DNA from: Oscillospiraceae bacterium
GTDB lineage: Bacteria; Bacillota; Clostridia; Oscillospirales; Oscillospiraceae
Assembly: GCA_017448455.1 (NCBI GenBank)
Contig: JAFSLL010000142.1
Location: forward strand, 1 to 64,000
DNA length: 64,000 nt
Reading direction: 5' to 3'
Positions within the stretch are counted from its first letter, which is position 1. Each line of letters starts with the position of its first letter. The translations under genes were made by a program, and so were the position numbers. Below the pieces are notes generated by a model. The model ran no database searches. It saw only the letters and a list, made by a program, of their open reading frames with translations, and had not been told where the DNA came from. This document shows positions 25,737 to 34,900 of the stretch, piece by piece.

Positions 25737-26777
25737 TTATCTCTCGCTGAACATCTGCTGCAGCAGAGAGAAGTACTTTTCAACCTGAGAGTAATCAACT
25801 CCGTGCTGCATACCAATATAATGAACGGCATACCCATCCGTATAATTCGCATGGTCGGAGAGATTAATAAACCAGTTCCCGTGCCAGTCATACATAATGT
25901 CTTCCAGCTCCTGTTCAGAGCCGGCGATTGACAGGTTCATGAGTTTGACAAAATTACCTTCATAATCGTAGACCGCGATATGACAGCTCTCGTTTTCATT
26001 CCAGAGTGCGCGATAAATCAGATTTCCGTCAGTCTCAATCCCTTGGATGATGTAGTTCTCCTGACGGGTAGTCAAAATCGTGTCGATATACTGCAGATTT
26101 TCATCCAAAAGAACATATCTGGATCCGCGCCCCTCCCGTGCTGCGGCGACATAGCGGTTGTGCAGGCGGTCATAGGCGATTCCATGGATGGCGAGCATAC
26201 TGTCCTTGTTTTTCAGATAGACCATCTTCTCAAAGGCCAAAGTATCTGCATCCAGGACAGCCAGATTTCCGCTGGTGGAGTAATCGGAGGAATCATATGA
26301 TACCACAAGCAGTTGGTTGGTTCTGGGGTTGTAGGTCATGTCGTTGATGTGGCCGAACTGCCATTCCGCTTCCGTATAGGTTTTGGAAAGAACTTTACCG
26401 GTTGGAATGTGGATCTTTGTAATCATGTAGGGCTTGCTCCAGCCAAGCCAGATAAAGTTACCGTCTGTACAGGCGCCCTGCATCTGTGCGCGGGAGACTT
26501 TGCTGTTCATCGTCATGGAAAAAAATACAAAGGAATAGGGTTCATCCAGAAGATCGTCCGCAGAGCGGAGCGGACTGAGAAGAATACCGTCCTGAAAGAC
26601 CGGTTCATCCTCCATGATCACAACCGCGGTATCAGGATCCTCGGAAGTTTGCTCAAACGGAGTAAGCCACTGCTTCACCGGAAGCTCCAGGAGAAGAATA
26701 CTGGCGGTAATGGTTCCTGCAATCAGAAATAATAGCAGAAGCAGGAAAACCAAAAGGCCTCTTTTACGTTCGTTCAT
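25737..26777 (-). CDS. Membrane-anchored beta-propeller-like protein, function unknown
   Basis: A 346-aa protein with one N-terminal membrane segment (GLLVFLLLLLFLIAGTITAS) after a basic start, so it is probably anchored with the rest outside. The outer part has repeated beta blades: INDMTYNPRTNQLLVVSYD, LAVLDADTLAFEKMVYL, IHGIAYDRLHNRYVAA, IQGIETDGNLIYRA and IMYDWHGNWFINLSD. This arrangement is typical of propellers that bind sugars or peptides. No catalytic motif is recognised. It shares a transcript with licD and faces the giant array across a 259-bp divergent region, so a role in surface polymer modification is an inference from position only. Confidence 0.7.
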   Translation of the reverse strand: MNERKRGLLVFLLLLLFLIAGTITASILLLELPVKQWLTPFEQTSEDPDTAVVIMEDEPVFQDGILLSPLRSADDLLDEPYSFVFFSMTMNSKVSRAQMQGACTDGNFIWLGWSKPYMITKIHIPTGKVLSKTYTEAEWQFGHINDMTYNPRTNQLLVVSYDSSDYSTSGNLAVLDADTLAFEKMVYLKNKDSMLAIHGIAYDRLHNRYVAAAREGRGSRYVLLDENLQYIDTILTTRQENYIIQGIETDGNLIYRALWNENESCHIAVYDYEGNFVKLMNLSIAGSEQELEDIMYDWHGNWFINLSDHANYTDGYAVHYIGMQHGVDYSQVEKYFSLLQQMFSER

Positions 26778-26830
26778 TAATTTATTTGCAGGTTTTCCAT
26801 AGTCCGCTCCAAATAACTGAAAATCATCTA

Positions 26831-26859
26831 ACTATAACAAAAATCAATGTGAAATGCAA
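26831..26859 (-). promoter_or_regulatory. Promoter of the propeller-licD operon
   Basis: Read leftward: TTGCAT (26859-26854), a 17-nt spacer and TATAGT (26836-26831). It lies 54 nt before the start codon and is oriented away from the array promoter. Confidence 0.7.
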
Positions 26860-26936
26860 GCTTGCAGAAAGGTTTTACGGGATTTGCGCAGTGTATAGTA
26901 TTTCGTCAAACCTATATGTCAATATCCAACAATTTA

Positions 26937-26982
26937 TTGTGTTCTGTTTGCAATTGTGTTACAATTTGATCTGTATTATTAT
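26937..26982 (+). promoter_or_regulatory. Putative promoter(s) of the seven-gene array
   Basis: Two overlapping candidates occur: TTGTGT (26937-26942) with TACAAT (26960-26965), and TTGTGT (26954-26959) with TATTAT (26977-26982), each with a 17-nt spacer. The -35 elements are weak, which hints at an activator. The 5' leader to the start at 27037 is 50-70 nt. This is the only promoter-like region I see for the array. The remainder of 26866-26936 is AT-rich without a recognised element. Confidence 0.5.
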
Positions 26983-27036
26983 ATTCTTTCATTCAAATTC
27001 GATTTGCACAGAGAGGGTAGTCAAGTGGGGAAGGAT

Positions 27037-30000
27037 ATGATCAAAAGATACGTAAGAAAGAAAGAGATTCTTTTTATACTGAGTATTCTGATGCTCCTTT
27101 TCCTGCCTCCGACAGTTGCCCGTGCAGAAGGGGAAACTGCAGCTCTGTCTGAAGCCCTTTCCGGCGGCTGGGGAAACCTCACCTGGACGCTGGATACAGA
27201 CAGCGGGTTGCTTACCATCTCCGGTACGGGAGAGATGCAGAAACCGACAAATATTAACACGAACCCTTACAATTATTATCCGTGGCTTATCTTCCGCGAT
27301 CAGATCGTCGATGTGATAATAGAGGATGGAGTAACTGCGCTCGGCAATTATGCTTTTTATTCATGCAAACACTTGAAAAGCATTACCATCCCGGAGAGCG
27401 TTACAAGCATTGGGGTTCAGGCTTTCTATTTCTGCAGCAGTTTGACAGATATTGTTATTCCCATCGGAGTAACGAGTATCGGCCACAGCGCTTTTTATAA
27501 CTGCAGCAGTCTGACAGACATTGTTGTTCCCGCCGGCGTTACGAGCATTAATGGCTCTATGTTCTATGGCTGCGGCAGCATAAATCGCGTTTCGCTTCCA
27601 AACGGCATTACGAGCATCGGCAGCAACGCCTTCCAGGACTGCAGCAGTCTGGCAGGTATTGAACTCCCGAACAGCCTCACGAGCTTGGGGGATTCTGCTT
27701 TTTCCGGCTGCAGCAGCCTTACAGATCTCACGATTCCCGCTGGTGTAACAAGCATCGGCTACAACGCTTTTTATAACTGCAGCTGTTTGACGGACATTGT
27801 GATTCCCGCCGGCGTTACGAGCATCAGACCCGGGGTGTTTCGCGGCTGTACTTCTCTAACGGCGATTGCCGTTGAACCCGGGAATCTGGCCTATGCTTCG
27901 GATGACGGTGTCCTTTATGATATCGGCAGGACACAGCTGCTTCAATATCCGGCCGGAAAAACAGGACACGGTTATCTGATCCCGGACGGTGTGACGGAAA
28001 TTGCAGCTTATGCATTTTATAACTGCAGCAGTCTGACAAGCATTACCGTTCCAAACAGTGTGAACAGCATTGGCGAATCTGCTTTTTTCGGCTGCAGCGG
28101 GTTTACGACTGCTGGGCCCACCGGCGGCGGATATGACTATGAGTTCGGCTGGACGTCTGGGATCCCTAGCTTTGCCTTTTTCGGCTGCAATAACCTGACG
28201 GCGGTCACACTCCCAAACGAAATAAGAAACATCGACGAATACGCTTTTCAAAACTGCACCAGTCTGACAGAAATCTCACTCCCGGACGGAGTAACGGGGA
28301 TTGGTTCATATGCCTTTTCCGGCTGCAGCAACCTGGAGAGTGTTATGATCCCGAGCAGTGTGACCGCCATCGGTGCGTCGGCCTTCAACGCATGCAGCAG
28401 CCTGACAGGTGTTTTCATTCCTTCCGGTGTGACGGAAATTGGTGATCACACATTCTATAAATGCAGCAGTCTGACAGAAATCTCGCTCCCGAACAGCGTC
28501 ACGAGCCTGGGGGAGTATGCCTTTTCCGGCTGCAGCAGCCTGACAGCCGTTACAATCCCAGGCAGTGTGGAGAGCATAGGTAAGTATGCTTTTGCACAGT
28601 GCAGTGCTTTGACCGGCGCAGTCATCTTGGATGGAGTTTCGGACATAGGGGCTTTGGCCTTTTTCGGCTGCAGCAGCCTGACGAACGTCAGAATCCCGGG
28701 CAGTGTTACCGGTATGGGCACTGGTGTCTTTTCCGACTGTAGCAGTCTGACAGACGCAGGGCCGATCGAAAGCGGCTGCACTATTGAATTCGGCTGGGAG
28801 ACAGAAATCCCGGCATACGCCTTTTCAGGTCCCAACCTGACAGCGGTTACGCTGCCAAACGGGATAAACAGCATCGGCCAGTCTGCCTTCTCCGGCTGCA
28901 AGAGCCTGACGGACATCACACTTCCGGACAGCGTGGCGAGCATTGGCGATAACGCTTTCTTGGGCTGTACAGGTCTGACGGAAATTACGATCCCGGGCAA
29001 CGTAACCGAAATTGCGAGTTCGACCTTCTACGGATGTACAGGCCTTGAGAGCATAATTCTTCCCGATACGATCACGGGCATTGAAGAGGCTGCATTCCAA
29101 AACTGCAGCAGCCTGAAAAGTATCCGGCTTCCGGACAGCCTGACCTGGCTGGATACCCATGTCTTTCAAAATTGCAGCAGTCTAACAGAGATCACAATCC
29201 CGAGCGGGCTTCAGCATATCCAGCAGTATACCTTCCAAAACTGCCGCAGCCTGACGAGCCTGACACTGCCGGAAGGCATGACTTATATCGGATGGTACGC
29301 CTTCTCCGGCTGCACATCACTGGAAAGACTTGCAATTCCTGAGACGCTTAGCCAGATCGGCGAATACGCGTTCAAAGACTGCTCGAAACTGAGGAATCTG
29401 ACAGTTCCGGCAAGAACGACCAAACTGGGATACGGTGTCTTTTCTGGCTGCAGCAGTCTGCGTTCGGCCGGCCCGATCGGCAGTGGCTGTGATTACGAAT
29501 TCGGCTGGACGACAGCGATTCCCGATTATGCATTCTGCGGCTGCAGTGGTCTGACGGATATCGCGATCCCACAGGGGATTACCGGGGTCGGACAATCCGC
29601 TTTCTCCGGCTGCGGCAGCCTCATGAGCATTACGCTCCCCGAGGGCATAACCGATATCGGCAGTTACGCGTTCCACTATTGCAGCAGCCTGACCGGCATC
29701 ACCATTCCTCTCAGCGTAACGACAGTCGGAGAAGGTGCGTTCTACCGCTGTGTCAGCCTGACCGGCATTACGGTTCCGCCCAGCGTGACAAACATCGGCC
29801 ACAACGCATTTTACGGCTGCACCGGCCTTCAGGACATCTTCTATGACGGGCCGCGGGAGACCTGGGAAGCGCTTGCTGCGGACGCGGGCCTGGAAAATGT
29901 CAATGTCTTTGCCTGGGACTATGACGAAACGCTGAAAGTGACGATCACGACGCAAAAGGTTCCGGGCGGGATCAAAGTCAGCATGAGCTCCGCAGCCGGC

Positions 30001-31917
30001 ATGATCTATTATACCCTGAACGGCACGCAGCCGTGCGCCATCTCTATCCCGTACGAAGCGCCTTTCCTCCTGAACGAAGCGGGAGATTACAGGATCAGGG
30101 CCCTGCCCGTCAACCGATCCAACAGCACATACGGGGATACGGAAACGAACAGTTTTAAGCTGGAACGGTCAGCGGTACCGGAGCTGTATGAAGAAGACAG
30201 CGCAATCCATATGGACGGTCCATCCGGATGCATCTACTATGTCTACGGTCTCATGACAGAGCCGACAACTTCGAGCAGCCGCTATACCGACCCGATCCCG
30301 CTCAAACGCACGAGAACCGTCCGCGCCAGAGTGATCGAGAACGGAAAAGCCCCGAGCGAGCTGGTCACCGTCACCTTCTGCGTGAGCAGCACATTCCGCT
30401 ATCCGAACGACAGCTACAGCTTTCCGAATGCGGCGGAGTCCTTCGGCTATCCCAACATATACCGAATTGGAGAAGACCGCTATCAGGAGATTTTCGGCAG
30501 AACGAACGGACGCTTCCTCTACGAAATCTTCAAAGGCAAATGGAACGGATCCTGCTTCGGCATGTCTGCCACTGCTCTGATGTTTAGCCGGGGAATGCTG
30601 GATCTCGATGATTTCGGCAGCACGGAGACAGTCAACGCCCTGTCGGCGCCGCGCTCAAGGGACAGTGCGCTGACGCGGATCATCGAGCGCTACCAGGTGG
30701 CGCAGTTTATTCCGGATGTGCTCAAAGAACGCAACGATGTCAGTTCAGGCGGGAACATGGTGATCTCAAATCTCAGCAATCACGGCGAAGGCGACCGGCT
30801 GCTGAACGCGGTGCGGACTGCCTGCGACGGCGGGGAACCGATCATCCTGATCCTGTGGCGCAATGAGCTTTCCGGCAGCCATACGGTGGTGCCGTATCGG
30901 TTGGAAAACGGGAAAATATACGTCTATGACAGCAACAGGCCGAACGTTCAGAATATCCTTACCTACACAAAGAACGACGATGGGACATACTCCTTCCGAT
31001 ACGGGGAATACGGCTACGCGGTGTCGTATAACACCCTGAGCCTGCTTATGGCAAGGCTGGAAGGCCTGCGGACAGAACAAGTCGTCCTGACAGCGGACGG
31101 AAAACCGCAGATGCTGATCTCCCTGAATACCCGGGACTTCCGGATTCTGGATCAGAATGGCAAGGAAGTCACAGACTATATCACTGTCCGTGCGACGGAG
31201 GACATGGAGCAGACGGCAACGACCGTTCTGTCTCTGGATCAGGGCAGTTATACCATCCTCAATACGGACAGCAGCCTCACGGAATTCGCCCTTTCCGCCT
31301 CCACCGAAAACGACTATTACACGGTTGAAGCAGCCAACCCCACCGCACAGATTCAGATCGGGGTGGAATACGGACATCTGTTTGTCGCGGTTACCTGTGA
31401 GGACGAAACGGAGATCGCATTCCACACGAGCAATGCCACAGGACGCGAGAACGACATCTCCGTTAAGGCAAGCTATGCGAAGGTTTACGCCTGCACAGAT
31501 CTTGCCACGCTGATCGAGACCACGGCGACGAGCATGCCCTGCAACGGGGAAACCATCGACCTGACGAAGGAGGGCGACCTTTACATCGGCGCGGTCGGCC
31601 AGGTAATCGCCGGAGAGGCAATGGATGAATATGACGACAGCGCCGCAGTCAGGCTGAACACAGATATCGGGGAACTGCTGGACGAAACCTTTACGCTGAC
31701 GGCCAATGTGACCGGGGCCGGAGACACGGCTGTCATCTACGCTGCCTGCTATGACGCGTCCGGACAGATGACCGCCACCAGCAGCTGGGAGACGGAGGAA
31801 GGCAAGACAAAGTATCCGTTTACGATCCCGGGCGGCACAGCCGAAGTAAAGCTCTATGTGCTGGATAAAACCACAAGCGAACCGTTAACAGCGGTATTGA
31901 CCCTGCGGCAGGGATAA
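27037..31917 (+). CDS. Array paralogue 1: secreted BspA-type LRR protein with C39-like peptidase domain
   Basis: A 1626-aa exported protein. The ATG at 27037 has GGGGAAGGA just upstream and gives a signal peptide (KKEILFILSILMLLFL, cleavage near ARAE). One N-terminal module (GNLTWTLDTDSGLLTISG) lacks the CG present in the other copies. About 34 LRRs span residues 100-955, three of them the AGPIGSGCxxEFGW variant. Two chitobiase-C-terminal-like domains (about 965-1120, IYYTLNGTQPC and IYYVYGLMTEPTTSS) lead to a peptidase-like domain with Cys1173 (GSCFGMS), His1282 (GSHTVVPY) and Asp1298 (YVYDSN). A tail of about 280 residues follows. No SLH or LPXTG anchor is visible. BspA relatives bind host proteins or other cells; the peptidase assignment is from motif order and is not proven. 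Confidence 0.85.
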   Translation: MIKRYVRKKEILFILSILMLLFLPPTVARAEGETAALSEALSGGWGNLTWTLDTDSGLLTISGTGEMQKPTNINTNPYNYYPWLIFRDQIVDVIIEDGVTALGNYAFYSCKHLKSITIPESVTSIGVQAFYFCSSLTDIVIPIGVTSIGHSAFYNCSSLTDIVVPAGVTSINGSMFYGCGSINRVSLPNGITSIGSNAFQDCSSLAGIELPNSLTSLGDSAFSGCSSLTDLTIPAGVTSIGYNAFYNCSCLTDIVIPAGVTSIRPGVFRGCTSLTAIAVEPGNLAYASDDGVLYDIGRTQLLQYPAGKTGHGYLIPDGVTEIAAYAFYNCSSLTSITVPNSVNSIGESAFFGCSGFTTAGPTGGGYDYEFGWTSGIPSFAFFGCNNLTAVTLPNEIRNIDEYAFQNCTSLTEISLPDGVTGIGSYAFSGCSNLESVMIPSSVTAIGASAFNACSSLTGVFIPSGVTEIGDHTFYKCSSLTEISLPNSVTSLGEYAFSGCSSLTAVTIPGSVESIGKYAFAQCSALTGAVILDGVSDIGALAFFGCSSLTNVRIPGSVTGMGTGVFSDCSSLTDAGPIESGCTIEFGWETEIPAYAFSGPNLTAVTLPNGINSIGQSAFSGCKSLTDITLPDSVASIGDNAFLGCTGLTEITIPGNVTEIASSTFYGCTGLESIILPDTITGIEEAAFQNCSSLKSIRLPDSLTWLDTHVFQNCSSLTEITIPSGLQHIQQYTFQNCRSLTSLTLPEGMTYIGWYAFSGCTSLERLAIPETLSQIGEYAFKDCSKLRNLTVPARTTKLGYGVFSGCSSLRSAGPIGSGCDYEFGWTTAIPDYAFCGCSGLTDIAIPQGITGVGQSAFSGCGSLMSITLPEGITDIGSYAFHYCSSLTGITIPLSVTTVGEGAFYRCVSLTGITVPPSVTNIGHNAFYGCTGLQDIFYDGPRETWEALAADAGLENVNVFAWDYDETLKVTITTQKVPGGIKVSMSSAAGMIYYTLNGTQPCAISIPYEAPFLLNEAGDYRIRALPVNRSNSTYGDTETNSFKLERSAVPELYEEDSAIHMDGPSGCIYYVYGLMTEPTTSSSRYTDPIPLKRTRTVRARVIENGKAPSELVTVTFCVSSTFRYPNDSYSFPNAAESFGYPNIYRIGEDRYQEIFGRTNGRFLYEIFKGKWNGSCFGMSATALMFSRGMLDLDDFGSTETVNALSAPRSRDSALTRIIERYQVAQFIPDVLKERNDVSSGGNMVISNLSNHGEGDRLLNAVRTACDGGEPIILILWRNELSGSHTVVPYRLENGKIYVYDSNRPNVQNILTYTKNDDGTYSFRYGEYGYAVSYNTLSLLMARLEGLRTEQVVLTADGKPQMLISLNTRDFRILDQNGKEVTDYITVRATEDMEQTATTVLSLDQGSYTILNTDSSLTEFALSASTENDYYTVEAANPTAQIQIGVEYGHLFVAVTCEDETEIAFHTSNATGRENDISVKASYAKVYACTDLATLIETTATSMPCNGETIDLTKEGDLYIGAVGQVIAGEAMDEYDDSAAVRLNTDIGELLDETFTLTANVTGAGDTAVIYAACYDASGQMTATSSWETEEGKTKYPFTIPGGTAEVKLYVLDKTTSEPLTAVLTLRQG

Positions 31918-31946
31918 AACAAAAAGAAAGGTTATTGGACAAGGCT

Positions 31947-34900
31947 ATGCTGAAAAAAGCGGGTAAGTTCCTATTTCTTCTTCTATGCGCAGCGCTCAGT
32001 TTCTGCGTACTCTCTGTACCAGCCAGCGCGGAGGCAGAACCGGATGCCGGTGCGGAACTGATGGAAGTCCGCTCCGGCACCTGCGGAGACAACCTGACCT
32101 GGACACTGAACACCGCAAGCGGCGTGCTGACCGTCTCCGGAACAGGAGCAATGGCGGATGACAGCTGGTCTAGTCTTAACTACATTCCCTGGTATGATTA
32201 CAGAACCCAGATAAGATCGGTGGTAGTCCAAAATGGTGTGACGAGCATCGGAAAGAACGCCTTTTATGAATGTGAAAACGTAACGAACGTAACAATATCC
32301 GATAGTGTTAAGGACATTGAATCTGGCGCCTTTTCTTACTGTACCAGTTTGGAAGAAGTAACAATCCCCGCAAGCGTTACAAATATAGTGGATAATCCAT
32401 TCAATTATTGCTCGAATCTGAAGAGTATTACAGTTGAAGAAGGGAACACAAAATACTGTTCAGAAAATGGAATTCTCTATCGCGTCTATCTCTTTGGGGG
32501 CCACGGTATAATTGATTCAGCGTATTCAGATGATGAGTTTATCTACAGTTCCCTGGAAGCTCTGGTTTGTTACCCGGCCGGGAAGGAAGAGAGCGTTATT
32601 ATTGGTGTTTCGGAGATTGGGAATGCAGCTTTTGCAGGATCTTCTCTGTCAACCATTACACTTTCTGACTCTGTCACCACAATCGGATCCACCGCATTTG
32701 CTAAATGCAGCCAGTTGAGCAGAATAACCCTTCCACACAATGTTACAAGTCTTGGCGCAGGGGCATTTATCAATTGTACGGCACTGAGAGAGATTTCCAT
32801 TCTGGGGAATATACCGGCGATTGGCAACCTCACATTTGTCAGCTGCAGCTTGCTGGAGACAGTTTATCTGCCTGAGAGCATCACAAGTGTCGGCAGCAAT
32901 GCATTCACAGGCTGCAATGCTTTGAAAACGGTGTATTACGCAGGGTCAGAAACCGAATGGAACGCTGTCAGCATCGGCGGGGCAAACGCGCCGCTTAAAA
33001 ATGCAGAGATCATCTGCAACAGTATTTGCGGATTTTGCGGAGACAATCTGAGGTGGAACCTTGATTCCGCAACAGGAATACTGTCAATCACCGGCAGCGG
33101 CGCGATGGATGATTATGACGATTATATCCAGATATCGCCGTGGTACGATTATCTGGATCAGGTCACTTTCGTAGAAGTTGGAGCAGGCATAACACACATT
33201 GGAGATTTTGCTTTTGCAAAAAGCGCAGCTGTTTCTGTAAGCATACCGGCATCTGTGACCGGCATCGGGTCGCAGGCGTTCTTCAAATGCAATTCGTTAA
33301 GCGAAATAACTGTCAATACGAATAACACATCATATAAGACAGAGGATGGCGTGCTGCTCTCGTATGATGGGAAAACGCTTGTGTATTATCCGAATGGCAG
33401 AAATGAGACCAGCTACACCGTTGCAGATGGGGTTACAACAATCACCGAATATGCGTTTTACGGTTCTGAGAACCTTAAGACAGTTTTTGTTTCTGATACT
33501 GTGGAGACTATCAGGTATTGTGCCTTTAAGAATTGCTTCGCAATGGAAAGCATACAATTGCCAAAGAGCCTGGAAGAGATTGAATGGGCAGCGTTTTCCG
33601 GATGTAACAGTCTGGAAGCGGTTTATTATCAGGGATCGGCAGTTGAATGGGCCGCCATTGTGATCGCAGAGAATAACGAAACTCTGGTAGAAGCTGATTT
33701 TTTCTTTGCCGAGGAAAGTGATGAGTGTTCCGGAATGTGCGGAGAAAATGTCTGGTGGGAACTGAACATGGAGACGGGTGTTCTTACCATATCCGGAAGC
33801 GGGAAGATGTCATATATCGCGGTTCCGTGGCATTCACTCCGCAGCAGCATTAAAAGTGTGGTTATTCAGGACGGCGTAACGAGTATCGGAGATGCGGCAT
33901 TTGACAAGTGTGAATGTCTGCTGGAAGTCTCAATTGCGGACAGCGTTTCTGAGATCGGAATCAAAGCGTTCAGAGGCTGCTTTTTGTTGAAAACAGTTAC
34001 CATTCCGGAAGGGGTAACAACCATTCCGCAACAGGCATTCAGTGGATGCACATCTCTGATGACCGTGACTCTCCCGAACAGCCTGACCTGTGTGGACGAG
34101 GAAGCTTTTTACCAATGCGCGGAGCTCACAGCAATCAATCTGGGCAGCGCAGTCGAGACAATTGGGGAATGTGCGTTTTACTATTGTTTTGCACTTGAAA
34201 ACATCACGATCCCCGGGAGTGTTACAAGCATGGGAGAAAGTGTGTTCTCGATGTGTGGCAGCTTGACCAGTGCCGGTCCAATCGGGAGCCACAGCAGTAT
34301 AGAATTCGGATGGACAACAGAAATCCCGGATAATGCTTTCTCCGGCTGCAGCAGTCTGACGCGTATTACAATTCCGGAAAGTGTTTTGCGCATCGGAATC
34401 TCAGCATTTTCCGACTGCAGCAACCTGACAGAGATCGTGATTCCGGACGGCGTAACGGCCATTGCTGACTATACCTTCCTAAATTGCAACAGCCTGAGAG
34501 AAGCTGTAATCCCAAACGGGGTTACAGACATCGGAAAATGGGCTTTTTCAGGCTGCAGCAGCTTGACAAGTGTTGTAATTCCAGGCACCGTGATAAACAT
34601 CGGAGACACTGCCTTTGGGTATACTGGCCTGAAGTTGGTTACATTGTCTGAAGGGCTGGATACAATCGGAGAATATGCATTCGCAGGCTCTATGATAGAG
34701 CAGATTGTGATACCGGATTCCGTTACCGGTTTGGGTGACCATGCATTTGAATATTGTGATTCCCTGAAAAAAGCAGTAATTGGAAACGGACTTACAGATA
34801 CCGGCAACTATACATTCTGGGAGTGTGAATCTCTGCAGTCTGTCACATTTGGCAGCAGTCTGGAGAGAATCGGTTATGGAGCTTTCTATTGCTGTACGTC

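Noticed and set aside
31935..31946. TTG start for paralogue 2, twelve bases upstream of the chosen ATG
   Set aside because: GAAAGG is only 3 nt from the TTG, too close for a good site, and the ATG gives a normal signal peptide; it cannot be fully excluded.
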